NCBI RefSeq assembly: GCF_000745425.1
Contig: NZ_JQJH01000022.1
Location: 1-64,000, forward strand
Direction of reading: 5' to 3'
DNA length: 64,000 nt
Source of the DNA: Beijerinckia mobilis
GTDB lineage: Bacteria > Pseudomonadota > Alphaproteobacteria > Rhizobiales > Beijerinckiaceae
The notes beneath the pieces are model-generated. The model saw only the letters and a list, made by a program, of their open reading frames with translations, ran no database searches and was not told where the DNA came from. Below are positions 10,568-19,446 of the stretch, piece by piece. The translations under genes were made by a program, and so were the position numbers. Numbering within the stretch: the stretch's first letter is position 1; every line of letters begins with the position of its first letter.

Positions 10568-12043
10568 TCAGAAATTGAAGGTTACCCAGGCACCGGTCCA
10601 GGTCGCGCCATGACCACCTGCAGCCTGCAGAAAGCCATCTGCAACGAAATGAACGACCGAGGCGTTGACATCAAGATTTGGTGTCGCCTGCCATTCGATC
10701 TGCGGGTTCACAGCCTCTCCGAGAAATCGTTCGTTGTTTGCGTTACCCGGCAGGAGCGGCACGCCAGGCGGTTGATAGAAGCTGTCGTTGATGTTCTGGC
10801 GCCAGAGGATATCGACACCTGCCATGAGAGCCAGGTTCTGCCGCGGCTGGATTTGGACATAGGGATAGATGTCCATGTAGTTCATTGGCGTCTGGATATT
10901 GGCTTCGTTGAAGAAATTATTCTTCGGAAACAACGGGTAGAACGTCGCTAACGCTCCCGTTCCGCGGCTGTTTCCACCGCTTACAATATCAGCCTTCATG
11001 GCGAGGCGCGGCTGCCCCCATGCGGATGCGATCGTATAACCAGTGTCGGAGGACAGCGCGAAGGCGCTGATGGGGCGACTGCCGAATTGGCCGAACTGGT
11101 AGGTACCTTCGAAATTGTAGTCAACCGCGCCGGCCCTCCCAAAGAGCCGTGCGCCTACTGAATGACGTTGCTCATTGGCGATGCCGGCATCGAGCACAGC
11201 GCCGTTGCGATCCAAACCCAAGTAATAAACGTCGACGGAAAGGCCGGGCAATGCCTTGATGGGTGTTGTGGTGTAAGCACCGAAGAATTGCTTCGCCGAG
11301 TCCGGACGATCGTCAAACCATCCCTCAATGTTGAAAACGGGCCGTGTCCAGAATGCATCGATCCGTGTGTCAACGATCGTGGTCCATGTGCGCACGCCAA
11401 CAAAGCTCTGGCGGATATTTGGTCCTTCTCGGATATCGACCAGCCGGTTCGACCCGAACATCATTTCTTGGCGTCCGGCGCGGATATTCAGCGTCGAGTC
11501 CGCTCCAGTGGGCAGATTGAGTTCGACAAAGCCTTGTGCAAGGTCGCCACGGTTGATGTCCGTGGGCTGTGGGTCCGGTCGCCGGCCCGCCTCTAACTCA
11601 TTCCCCAGCTGAACGAAGGTCCTGATATAGGGTCCGAAGTGGAAATCCCCACTCAACAGCAGCCGGTGCAAAATATAGTCCTCGTGCGGGACACCGCCAG
11701 CTCCGCGGAAGCCAAACGCCGAGTTGGTGAAACTTTCGAACCGCTCGCGAAGGCTGCCACCTAGATTGACATACCATCCCGGAACGCTCTCCAGAGGTAT
11801 GTTCTTTAGGCCATTGGAAATGCCGGTGAGTGCGGAAGGTTCGCCGAATTCGTTATTGTAGACGAGTGGACCAAACGGTGTTGGGGGATCTCGGAGCACT
11901 TGCGCCATTGCAGGACAGGTGAAGGGCGCTAAGCCGAATGTGACAACTCGTGCAAATTGCCCTATCACAGGACGACGCCTATGGCATCCGTGGAACGCTA
12001 TGGCAGGGAAGGCTGCTGCATAGCCCGCTGTGAGAACCTTCAT
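10568..12043 (-). CDS. Alginate-export-family outer membrane protein
   Basis: Beta-barrel outer membrane protein of the alginate export (AlgE-like) family, 491 aa. It has an N-terminal hydrophobic export region ending near Ala46, alternating aromatic strands, the conserved RAGRQEMMFGSNRL segment at about 190-203 and a C-terminal Phe typical of barrels assembled by BamA. In genomes outside alginate producers, this family often sits next to catabolic dehydrogenases and probably acts as a solute channel. Here it precedes PQQ paralogue 2 on the same strand and is divergent from a LysR gene. Confidence 0.75.
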   Translation of the reverse strand: MKVLTAGYAAAFPAIAFHGCHRRRPVIGQFARVVTFGLAPFTCPAMAQVLRDPPTPFGPLVYNNEFGEPSALTGISNGLKNIPLESVPGWYVNLGGSLRERFESFTNSAFGFRGAGGVPHEDYILHRLLLSGDFHFGPYIRTFVQLGNELEAGRRPDPQPTDINRGDLAQGFVELNLPTGADSTLNIRAGRQEMMFGSNRLVDIREGPNIRQSFVGVRTWTTIVDTRIDAFWTRPVFNIEGWFDDRPDSAKQFFGAYTTTPIKALPGLSVDVYYLGLDRNGAVLDAGIANEQRHSVGARLFGRAGAVDYNFEGTYQFGQFGSRPISAFALSSDTGYTIASAWGQPRLAMKADIVSGGNSRGTGALATFYPLFPKNNFFNEANIQTPMNYMDIYPYVQIQPRQNLALMAGVDILWRQNINDSFYQPPGVPLLPGNANNERFLGEAVNPQIEWQATPNLDVNASVVHFVADGFLQAAGGHGATWTGAWVTFNF

Positions 12044-12429
12044 CGCGACAATTCCCGCCCAGGAAGGTTCAGGAAAGAGGGAACTCGCATCAAACTAAGG
12101 TCCTACGGCAAACTGTAAACGCGGGCACGGAGATATCGAAATTTTCTGATTTTCAGCCCTTTGTCAGCGAATTGAACCATGATGCAACAAGTTGGAAGGT
12201 CATTCTATTATCAATCATGGCGTGCGCATTCCGTGTATACATTGGAATTTAGCTATCGGATTGAATGTCTATGGTATGAAAATATTGCTATATTAGATCA
12301 TTGACAATATCGATAATTGTTACGCCTACGTCAATAATTCATGGACAAAGTTTCTGATGACTAATAAGCTTATCGAGCGAAGATAATTCTTCTAATCGAC
12401 GAATAGGCAGACGGGATTGAGTTGGCCAA
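12044..12429. promoter_or_regulatory. Divergent AT-rich promoter region
   Basis: About 385 bp without a gene between the leftward outer membrane channel and the rightward LysR gene. It is clearly more AT-rich than its surroundings. It contains short LysR-like dyads such as ATCGATAAT near 12310. The arrangement fits a LysR protein controlling the divergent channel/PQQ genes, but no operator can be fixed by eye. Confidence 0.45.
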
Positions 12430-13440
12430 TTGGATAAGTTGACGAATATGCGGGCCTTTACGAAGGTCGTGAGCCATGGCAGTTTCTCCAAGGCGGCTCG
12501 GGAAATGGGCCTATCTCGCGCCGCAGTGAGTAAATACGTCATTGATCTGGAGATTGATCTCGGCGTTCAGCTCCTCAATCGGACCACTCAAAGTGCGATA
12601 CCAACCGAGGTCGGACAGCGCTATTACGAGCGCTGCCTCGCGATATTGGCTGATATCGAGGATGCTGAATCGTTGACCTCCCAGTTTCAGGTGGAAACCC
12701 GCGGGGTCTTACGCATCAATGCGCCAATGTCATTCGGTACGATGTATCTCGGACGGACGATCGCTCAATTCATCGCACAACATCCGAAGCTGCAAGTGCA
12801 TTTCATCCTGAGTGATGAACATTTGGATACAGCGCAGGAGGGTTTTGACGTCACGATCCGTCTGAGTGATGTGTTACCGTCAAATCTCATTGCCCGCAAA
12901 ATCGCCCCTGTGCCCAGAGTGATGTGCGCATCACCGGATTATCTCGACCAGGCCGGCGTTCCGGAACATCCAAGGGATTTGAGAAACCATACTTGCCTGA
13001 GCTACGGTTATCTCTCGACCGGCCTTCAATGGAAGTTAACGGGCGAAGACGGGGAGCATTGGATCCAAGTGCCTTGGGTTTTATGCAGTAATAATGGTGA
13101 AGTGCTACGGGATGCGGCGCTTGAAGGTCGTGGCATTGCACTGCTTCCAACGTTCATTGTCGAGCAGCAATTGCAGGATGGCAGCCTCCGGGCGGTTTTG
13201 ACGACCTATCAGGCCCCGGAAATGTCGATCTACGCGCTCTATCCGCCGACGCGCTATGTCCCGGTCAAACTCAGGGTCTTCATCGATTTTCTGGTAAACC
13301 GTCTCGCTCAATGGCCGGGTACACCGGTGGTCCAGGGCCGGATGCAGACGACCAATCCAGATTCCGGTGGTTCAACGGATGACGCAGATACCAGGATACG
13401 GCCTCCAGGATCGGCCAGGACTCGGAATACAGACTCTTGA
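12430..13440 (+). CDS. LysR-family regulator with IS6-derived tail
   Basis: LysR-type transcription factor (336 aa). The winged helix-turn-helix is at residues 1-60 (FTKVVSHGSFSKAAREMGLS). The effector domain spans about 90-295, in the CrgA/DmlR-like subgroup that begins MDxLxNMRAF. That opening supports the TTG start at 12430 over ATG 12448. The natural end should lie near LVNRLAQWP (about 300). The last 30-40 residues are translated from a reversed fragment of an IS6-family transposase gene (13350-13430), so the normal stop has been lost. The regulator may still fold, as the tail follows the effector domain. It is divergent from the outer membrane channel gene. Confidence 0.85.
   Translation: MDKLTNMRAFTKVVSHGSFSKAAREMGLSRAAVSKYVIDLEIDLGVQLLNRTTQSAIPTEVGQRYYERCLAILADIEDAESLTSQFQVETRGVLRINAPMSFGTMYLGRTIAQFIAQHPKLQVHFILSDEHLDTAQEGFDVTIRLSDVLPSNLIARKIAPVPRVMCASPDYLDQAGVPEHPRDLRNHTCLSYGYLSTGLQWKLTGEDGEHWIQVPWVLCSNNGEVLRDAALEGRGIALLPTFIVEQQLQDGSLRAVLTTYQAPEMSIYALYPPTRYVPVKLRVFIDFLVNRLAQWPGTPVVQGRMQTTNPDSGGSTDDADTRIRPPGSARTRNTDS
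13350..13430 (-). mobile_element. IS6-family transposase fragment
   Basis: Read leftwards, this stretch encodes WPILEAVSWYLRHPLNHRN. That matches the start of IS6-family transposases and the better-preserved copy at 28860-29340. The DNA also aligns with that copy around the shared ATACCAGGA core. It is a short relic embedded in the 3' end of the LysR gene. Confidence 0.7.
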
Positions 13441-13490
13441 ACGAGAACATGTAAAACTGTGGAGCCAACCACAGTTTTACATGTTCCCGT
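13441..13490. terminator. Very strong hairpin between convergent genes
   Basis: GAACATGTAAAACTGTGG (13445-13462) pairs perfectly with 13469-13486 around a 6-nt loop. After one mismatch, ACG pairs with CGT, giving a 22-position stem. It lies just after the LysR stop and before the 3' end of the leftward nitrile hydratase operon, where a bidirectional terminator is expected. No long U-tract follows. An IS end is the alternative. Confidence 0.6.
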
Positions 13491-13525
13491 TGACAGCTGG
13501 CGCGGAGGACGCGGCCAAACGATCC

Positions 13526-13879
13526 TCAGCGCTCCCCTTCCGCCGCCGGCTTCGTCAGGACGACGGGATGGCCGTGAGGCGTGCGCCGGTATGCTTCTCC
13601 CCAGTCGCGTCGCCGTTCATCCAGGGCCGCTGCGCCAAGGAGTCCCTTATTCGCGACCAGCCGCTCCAGGGCCCCGACGACATGCTGGTAATAGGTTGTT
13701 CCATCGGCCGGATCCCCGGCCGCGCGGGCTTTCTCGATCTCGCCGTTCAAAGCGTCAGACCACTCGGCCGGAGTGATATGTCCGGAGTCCTGGAGGGCGA
13801 TGGAAAGGGCGAGCGCCTCCGCCTGCCAAGGTTCGGTAAATTCCGTGCCGACGGGTCCCGGCTTCTCAGGCCGGCTCAA
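13526..13879 (-). CDS. Nitrile hydratase accessory protein
   Basis: Small protein (117 aa) of the nitrile hydratase activator family. It resembles the N-terminal half of the beta subunit, with a FTEPWQAEALALSIAL segment at about 14-29. Family members deliver metal and exchange subunits so that cobalt is loaded into the alpha subunit. The TTG start at 13879 overlaps the end of the beta gene and is supported by GGGAGAG 5-6 nt upstream. It is the last gene of the operon, followed by the strong hairpin. Confidence 0.82.
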   Translation of the reverse strand: MSRPEKPGPVGTEFTEPWQAEALALSIALQDSGHITPAEWSDALNGEIEKARAAGDPADGTTYYQHVVGALERLVANKGLLGAAALDERRRDWGEAYRRTPHGHPVVLTKPAAEGER

Positions 13880-14522
13880 GATAGCTCTCCCATAGGTCGG
13901 CGAAGACCATGTCTCGGGGAGACGTCACATCGTCCCACAGGTCCCTCGCGAGGAAGCCGACGCAATAGAGCGGCTCGGCCTGCTCGTCGCCGTGGGCGCT
14001 GACGTCGGGCAGGCGATGCCAGCCATGGTAGGCCTCGACGGCGCCGACATGACCCCGCAAGTAGCGCGGCAGGCGGGTTGCCCCAAGGGGCGAGTGGAAC
14101 TTGGCGCGCACCCGGTCACCGAGCCTGAAGGCTGGCAAGCCTTTGGAGGGACGCCGGCTGTCGACCCCATGACTGAGGATCGCCGGCACGGCGTCGGGAG
14201 GCGGTGCATCGCCTGCTTCGGCCGGGCGGAAGGCGGCTTTGCCGGATGTCAGTTCGTCGATCCCGACCCAGCCTGCATTCGCCAGGATAGCCGCGTCGCG
14301 CCAGTACCAACGGTCAAAATAACCGCTCGACAAGTAGGCGGATGGCGGCATGCATTCCATGACATGGCGCATCCAGTCGAGGTTGAAGCCGCCAGGCTGG
14401 ACGTAGGATAGCTCAATCCCGAACATACGCGCGCGCCAATCGGTTTTCAAAAGCGGCTGGCCAGGCGACAGGTCGACCGGCCCGAAGCCCTGCATTCCAC
14501 CCATGTCATGGACTCCGTCCAT
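13866..14522 (-). CDS. nthB: Nitrile hydratase beta subunit
   Basis: Beta subunit (218 aa) of nitrile hydratase, which hydrates nitriles to amides in the cytoplasm. It begins MDGVHDMGGMQGFG, the family signature. The C-terminal SH3-like barrel, with FRLGDRVRAKF and LPRYLRGHVGAVE, is at about 130-165. The Arg residues that hydrogen-bond the oxidised Cys ligands of the alpha subunit lie in the helical part. The gene starts 3 bp after the alpha gene stop and overlaps the accessory gene. Confidence 0.92.
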   Translation of the reverse strand: MDGVHDMGGMQGFGPVDLSPGQPLLKTDWRARMFGIELSYVQPGGFNLDWMRHVMECMPPSAYLSSGYFDRWYWRDAAILANAGWVGIDELTSGKAAFRPAEAGDAPPPDAVPAILSHGVDSRRPSKGLPAFRLGDRVRAKFHSPLGATRLPRYLRGHVGAVEAYHGWHRLPDVSAHGDEQAEPLYCVGFLARDLWDDVTSPRDMVFADLWESYLEPA

Positions 14523-14525
14523 GGC

Positions 14526-15173
14526 TTAGCTCCTTCGCTCGGGGGTGATGACCTTGGCGACGCCGACCATAGCGTCGCGCGATACGATGGCGGCGAGTTC
14601 CTCCTCGCTGAACCCCTCTGTTCGCGGCGGGCGCTCAGGTAGAACCATGTAACGGGTTTCGGCCGTACTGTCCCACACACGGACTTCGACATCATCATCC
14701 AGCTCCAGCCCGAACTCCTTGAGGACTCCGCGCGGATCACGGACCACCCGGGCGCGATATTCAAAAGATTTATACCAGGTTGGCGGTATGCCCAGCACGG
14801 CCCAAGGATAACAGGAGCACAGCGTACAGACGACGATATTGTGCCGTCGGGGCGTGTTCTCAACCACAACCAGATTGTTGGCCTCGAGCCTTGGAAAGCC
14901 CATCCCGGCGATCGCCTCAATGGCGTTGATCATGAGCCGTTGCTTGAAAATTGGGTTTGTCCAGGCTCTTGCGACAATGCGCGCGCCGTTCTTCGGCCCC
15001 ACTTCGTCACGAAAGACCTCGATCCAGCGATCGACCGTGGCGCTACTGAGCAGCCCCTTCTCGACAAGCAGGCTCTCCAACGCCTTGACCCGGAGCGCCG
15101 GGTCGGAGGGGAGATGCGAATGCAGTTCTTCCTGAAGCGCGATGACCCGTTTTGTGTCCCTGGGTATCGTCAC
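14526..15173 (-). CDS. nthA: Nitrile hydratase alpha subunit, cobalt type
   Basis: Catalytic subunit (215 aa). The metal-binding loop is VCTLCSC with ligands Cys116, Cys119 and Cys121; Thr in this loop marks the cobalt type, whereas iron enzymes have Ser. Two of these Cys are normally oxidised to sulfinic and sulfenic acids. GTG is the start, with GGAAGG about 8 nt upstream. The order alpha-beta-accessory is as in many alphaproteobacterial clusters. Upstream on the same strand are a cysteine hydrolase and a broken glutamine-synthetase-like gene, so an amide formed here could be processed further. Confidence 0.93.
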   Translation of the reverse strand: MTIPRDTKRVIALQEELHSHLPSDPALRVKALESLLVEKGLLSSATVDRWIEVFRDEVGPKNGARIVARAWTNPIFKQRLMINAIEAIAGMGFPRLEANNLVVVENTPRRHNIVVCTLCSCYPWAVLGIPPTWYKSFEYRARVVRDPRGVLKEFGLELDDDVEVRVWDSTAETRYMVLPERPPRTEGFSEEELAAIVSRDAMVGVAKVITPERRS

Positions 15174-15264
15174 CTTGCATCCCTTCCGTGAACCGGCGCC
15201 TGGCGCGCGCCAGACACCCTATTTTAAGACCGCATCTTTTGTACCGGCGCTGAAAACCTGCCCT

Positions 15265-15915
15265 TCAGATAAGGTTCGCCAGTTCCTCGATCATCTCGTC
15301 GGTCGTATATTGCCGACAATAGCCCCGGTTATTGGCGATCGACGTTGTGTGTCGCTCATAGCTTAGCGTTGCGCACGCATCAGTCACAAGCGTAACCAGA
15401 TAGCCATAGTCACAGGCATCCCGCACTGTCGAATCGATGCATTGATCCGTCAGCAATCCGCTGACAATGAGGTGCTTAACGCCGAGATTGCCCAGCACAT
15501 AATGGATGTTTGTCGAGATGAAGACGGAAGATGACGTTTTTGGCAGCACGATTTCGTCTCCCTCGGGCGCTATCGCATCAATCACGCGCGCATCGCGGGA
15601 TCCCTTCGGGCAGAACAGCTTCGAGATCTTGTAATCGAGTCCCATATCCCGCCCATCCAGCGTCAGGCTTTCGATCACCGTATACATCACTTCCACGCCC
15701 GCCTTTCGGCTGGCAAGCTGCAGCCTTTGCATATTCGGTGTTGCCCGCTCCCGCATCTCCCGAAAGAAATATCCGTAGCGCGCATCGAGAGTCTCCGGTG
15801 TGAGCCCTAAATATTTGCCGCCGCCCTCCGCCGAATAGTTCTGAACGTCAACGAAAAGCAGCGCCGTCGCCCCAAGCTTCACCGGCACGTCGCGCGATAA
15901 TCCGAAATCCTTCAT
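15265..15915 (-). CDS. Isochorismatase-family cysteine hydrolase
   Basis: Cysteine hydrolase (216 aa) of the isochorismatase/nicotinamidase superfamily, hydrolysing an amide or ureido bond. The triad is visible: Asp in LLFVDVQN (about 20), Lys in VLPKTSSS (about 126) and Cys in LTDQCIDSTV (about 159). A cis-peptide region just before the Cys is typical. Met 15915 is used; a GTG three codons upstream is possible. It lies between the glutamine-synthetase-like remnant and nitrile hydratase, so cleavage of the amide made by the hydratase is a reasonable inference, but the family has many substrates. Confidence 0.8.
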   Translation of the reverse strand: MKDFGLSRDVPVKLGATALLFVDVQNYSAEGGGKYLGLTPETLDARYGYFFREMRERATPNMQRLQLASRKAGVEVMYTVIESLTLDGRDMGLDYKISKLFCPKGSRDARVIDAIAPEGDEIVLPKTSSSVFISTNIHYVLGNLGVKHLIVSGLLTDQCIDSTVRDACDYGYLVTLVTDACATLSYERHTTSIANNRGYCRQYTTDEMIEELANLI

Positions 15916-15990
15916 GCCCGTCACGGCGCGCAGCGCTCGTCCGCATCACGCGTACTGGCGTAGCCTCGTCCGCCTTCAAATTGTCCAGAG

Positions 15991-17255
15991 TTAATAGACC
16001 GCCGCGTAGCGTGCGCAAATTTGCTCCGGAGTTGCCCCTTCCAACACCTTGATCTCCGCGCGCTTGAAAGCGAGATAGGCCGACTTGGCCTCATGGCTCC
16101 AACATTTGGTCGTCAACTCGTCTGCGTTGAGCGCCTCGAGCGCCGCCTTGAGCGAGCGTGGCAGAAATGGCGCTTCCACGCCGGCCGCAGGCAGCGAGAG
16201 TCCCCGTGTGAGGCCATCTACACCAGCCCAGACAATCGCACCCAGTGCGAGATAGGGGCAGTTCGACGCATCCGCCACGCGGAACTCCACGTTGAACTGC
16301 TGTTCGGGTTTCTCCGGCGAGGTCGTAAACACGGGCGCGACCCGCAGCGCCACCCCCCGGTCCTGCAATCCAATATCTGCGCGCACTGGCGCCCACCGCC
16401 CCGGTGTCAGACGATAATAGGACGCAACCGAAGGCGCGGTAAACGCGCAAATCGCTGACATATGCGCAAGCACGCCGGCGAAGAATGGCGCTGCCCGCTG
16501 CGAAATCCCATAGGCTCCAGCCGCGTCATGCGTCGCCGGAGCCTCGCCGTCCCACAGGCTCATATGAACGTGCGTTCCGTTGCCAATCCCGTCCGGCGCC
16601 AACATTGGCGCGAAGATCGCCCGTTGGTCCATTCGCCAGGCGATCGCTCGCGCCAGTTCGCGCAGCACCACCGCCGCATCCGCAGCCCTCACGCCTTCCT
16701 CGGGTGCAACGGTCACCTCATATTGCCTGGGGCCATATTCAGGCAGGAAACTATCCGGCTTAAATCCTGCTGTTTTTATCGCGGAGATCAGCGCTTCGCC
16801 GAAACATCCTTGTCGACGGAATGCGTCAAGGGCGTAGGTCGCGCTCCCGGGCGGTCCTCGACGCCTGTCAGCACGAATTCCTGCTCGAAGCTCGCCACCA
16901 GCCTCAGGCCAAATTTCGCCAGCGCCTCCAGTGCGCGAGCCAGAAACGTCCTAGGGCAAAACTCCCACGCGCTGCCGTCCGTATTCACAATGTCGCCAAG
17001 ATAGAACCGTTCCGCGGTCCCGTCCTCGAAGGGCACATCGATCCGCACCGATGGATCAGGCCGGATGATCAAGTCCCCCGACGTACCGAATGGCGTCGTG
17101 TAAATCGGGCCAAAGCAAGACATCATGATGTTGGTGTGAGCCAGTCCCATCCCCTTCTTCAGCCGCACGTCGGTATCCGCGTCCGGAAACGCCTTGCCGC
17201 GTACGATACCCGCCCAATCGCACGCGCCGACAAAAACCAGCGGATCGGTCTTCAT
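15991..17255 (-). pseudogene. Glutamine-synthetase-like ligase, frameshifted
   Basis: A GS-fold ligase, of the kind that makes gamma-glutamyl amides, in two frames. The N-terminal frame starts at Met 17255 (GGAG 6 nt upstream) and reads KTDPLVFVGACDWAGIVRGKAFP through to SFEQEF, which holds catalytic Glu residues. It then goes out of frame near 16839-16850. In the other frame, homology continues without a gap: LDAFRRQGCFGEAL, LPEYGPRQYEVTVAPEE, NGTHVHMSLW (ATP/metal site) and the C-terminus at 15991. One base change would restore about 420 residues. It heads the nitrile hydratase operon. A sequencing error is a real alternative to pseudogenisation, since all motifs are preserved. Confidence 0.75.
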
Positions 17256-18403
17256 GAATATCTCCGCTTGCTGCAGCCCCTGTCCGCGCTCGCGTCCTCC
17301 TCGGCGCGCGCTTTCCGAACCGGGATCACCCAGATGGAGGCCCTCTGTCAGGCTAAATTGTGCGTGGCGTGTGCCTATTACAAGGGGCTGGAAAAGAGTC
17401 GGGACTATGCCGTTTTTCTGACTGGAATGATTTGTTTGTGTAGACGCCCGTCCGGTATGGCGGCCCGAACTATGGCGACGTGTTAGGCTCATCGCAGAGA
17501 CCAACGCGTGCCGCAGTGTTTCGCTATGCGGGCATTGGTGATCTCTCCGGGTGGCCGCCTTGACCAAGAGCGGCAAGATCACCTCGCCATCGCTGATGAA
17601 GGTGACAGGCGTACCGGATGTCCAGCCTTGTTCCTGGAGCGCCGCACGGATCAGGGTGGACAGCCCCTCGGCTCCTTTCGAAGCAAGGCCGAGCCGACGC
17701 GCGCCAGCCGGTCGCGGATCATCGTGTGATTGGCGGGGGAACTCGGCAGAAAGAAATCAGAACCTTTGCCGCTTCCCGGAAAGGCAGCCTCACGCCCAAT
17801 TAGGTCTGGTTCCTCTCCCATTCAGGCGTGCAGCAGTTCGGCAGAAAATCGTCCGCAACAGAAAAGGCGATGGTCCAAAAGCCGTTTGGGTTGCAGCCGT
17901 GGCAGAGTTTGAGCCGTGGTACCTTACTTCCACTGTATCGGACGAGGTGTGCATCTTGCCCAACTCTTTTCCAGTCCCGGGCTCCAGCTTGCCCCGGCCT
18001 GTGGGACGCCCGCATTTAACGGCAACGAGGCTTGCTTCGCGTCAAATCTTGAGCGCGAGCCGCGTCCCTGTAGCCGCTGAGACCATCAGGTGCCAGGCCG
18101 CTTTGCAAACACTCGGCCCTTCTTCAATGAGGCGCTGGAAACGACCTCCTCAACGAGAGGGATTACAAAAACGAGCCAAGGAAAGCCAAGACGATCAATA
18201 TTCAGACGAATGACTGTAGATCTACTCTATCAATTCGCAGGACTACACATTTGAGCCACCTGATTTGAAGCCACCTCATCTCCGGCGCATTCCATCGCAT
18301 GGGATCGTAAACTTGGTTGGTCCAGCGCACAAAAGACACAAACGCCGATCTGTTTCCGCATACATTTTTACCACGAGACCAGATTAATTTCATCAAAAAG
18401 CAC
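17256..18403. other. 1.1-kb region without an intact gene
   Basis: No intact gene found. A leftward transposase-like relic is at 17530-17720. The rest (about 17720-18400) gives only low-complexity translations on both strands. It separates the nitrile hydratase operon from catR. Confidence 0.5.
17530..17720 (-). mobile_element. Possible ISKra4-type transposase relic
   Basis: Read leftwards, an uninterrupted stretch ends in LSTLIRAALQEQGW, then TPVTFISDGEVILPLLVKAAT. The SDG segment in the setting L..L..AAL...G....VTxxSDG resembles the catalytic core of ISKra4-like transposases. Both ends are lost. The assignment rests on one motif read by eye. Confidence 0.35.
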
Positions 18404-19342
18404 CTAATCATCTGTAAAGTCAGCAAGACGCGCCACCCCTTCAGGTACGTCGTAACCCCATCTTGAATACATGCGGGCGATGACACTCGCCATCAGACGA
18501 ATCTCAGGCGAAAGGTCGTTAGCTCGATGGCTCATGATAATGGGTGATGTGGCTGGTTCAAGTAACTCACGATAGCATACGCCGTCCACTTGCGACTTGC
18601 GCACGGATTCGGGAACGAGGCAGATTCCTTCTTCCGCCGCAACCAGGCCGATTGCGATCTGAAGCTCTCGCGCTTCATGCGAAATATGCGGTTTCAGGCC
18701 CTGGTCATGAAACAAGCCTACCACTTGGTCGGCATAGCTCGGGCGTGGCTGACGCGGATAGAGGATGAGTGGTTCACTCGCCAGATCATTGAGAGATACG
18801 GCGCGCTCTCCAGTGGCAAGAGGATTTGATGCTGGAATAGCGGCGACAAGCCGCTCCTCGCGCAACACGATGCGGCGCACAGCCTCATCCTCGAAACGGA
18901 TACGGCCGAAGCCAATATCGATCCGGCCCTCCTTGAGCGCTGCAATCTGCTCCAAACTCACCAGTTCAACGAGTGATAATTCGACATTGTGCGCGGTAGC
19001 ACGAAATTCACGTATGAGCGGCGGCAATCGCGCATAAATAGTGGAGGAGACAAACCCAATCACGAAACGCCGCTTCTCCGCGACGACGGCACGGCTCACC
19101 ATATCGCGCATCTCGGCGACGCGGCCGAGAAGCTGAACCGCTTGCTCATAGACCAATCGGCCAACGGCGGTCAGCCGCAAGGGGCGCGCAGAGCGATCGA
19201 TCAGCTCAGCGCCGATCTCCGCCTCAAGCTGTTGGATCTGCCGGCTAAGAGGTGGCTGAGAGACGTGTAGCCGTTCCGCCGCATGCGTAAAGTTCCGTTC
19301 CTCCACGACAGTCACGAAATAGCGAAGCTGACGCAGGTCCAT
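18404..19342 (-). CDS. catR: LysR-type activator of the cat/ben genes
   Basis: LysR regulator (312 aa) of the CatR/CatM/BenM type, which responds to cis,cis-muconate (and benzoate in BenM). The DNA-binding domain at 1-60 reads MDLRQLRYFVTVVEERNFTHAAERLHVSQPPLSRQI, nearly the family consensus. Met 19342 is the start by this homology. It is divergent from catB with about 104 bp between start codons, and a perfect ATAC-N7-GTAT operator lies 4 bp upstream of its own ATG. This predicts activation of catBCA-ben and autorepression. Confidence 0.9.
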   Translation of the reverse strand: MDLRQLRYFVTVVEERNFTHAAERLHVSQPPLSRQIQQLEAEIGAELIDRSARPLRLTAVGRLVYEQAVQLLGRVAEMRDMVSRAVVAEKRRFVIGFVSSTIYARLPPLIREFRATAHNVELSLVELVSLEQIAALKEGRIDIGFGRIRFEDEAVRRIVLREERLVAAIPASNPLATGERAVSLNDLASEPLILYPRQPRPSYADQVVGLFHDQGLKPHISHEARELQIAIGLVAAEEGICLVPESVRKSQVDGVCYRELLEPATSPIIMSHRANDLSPEIRLMASVIARMYSRWGYDVPEGVARLADFTDD

Positions 19343-19345
19343 ACT

Positions 19346-19360
19346 ATACCTTTCTGGTAT
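19346..19360. promoter_or_regulatory. CatR/BenM-type operator ATAC-N7-GTAT
   Basis: ATACCTTTCTGGTAT matches the BenM/CatM consensus ATAC-N7-GTAT exactly. It begins 4 bp before the catR start codon and ends 87 bp before catB. A further ATACC half-site starts at 19362. The position suits the high-affinity recognition site of a LysR activator in a divergent promoter. Confidence 0.75.
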
Positions 19361-19446
19361 CATACCAAGACCCCTTTGATCTTTGGCACCCAGTGGAAAA
19401 CGGCATAGTACCAATAATAAGGAATGAAAAGGGGATCGCTCAAACC

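Noticed and set aside
17551-18213. 220-codon plus-strand frame
   Set aside because: Low-complexity translation without motifs; the opposite strand carries a better transposase-like relic in its left part.
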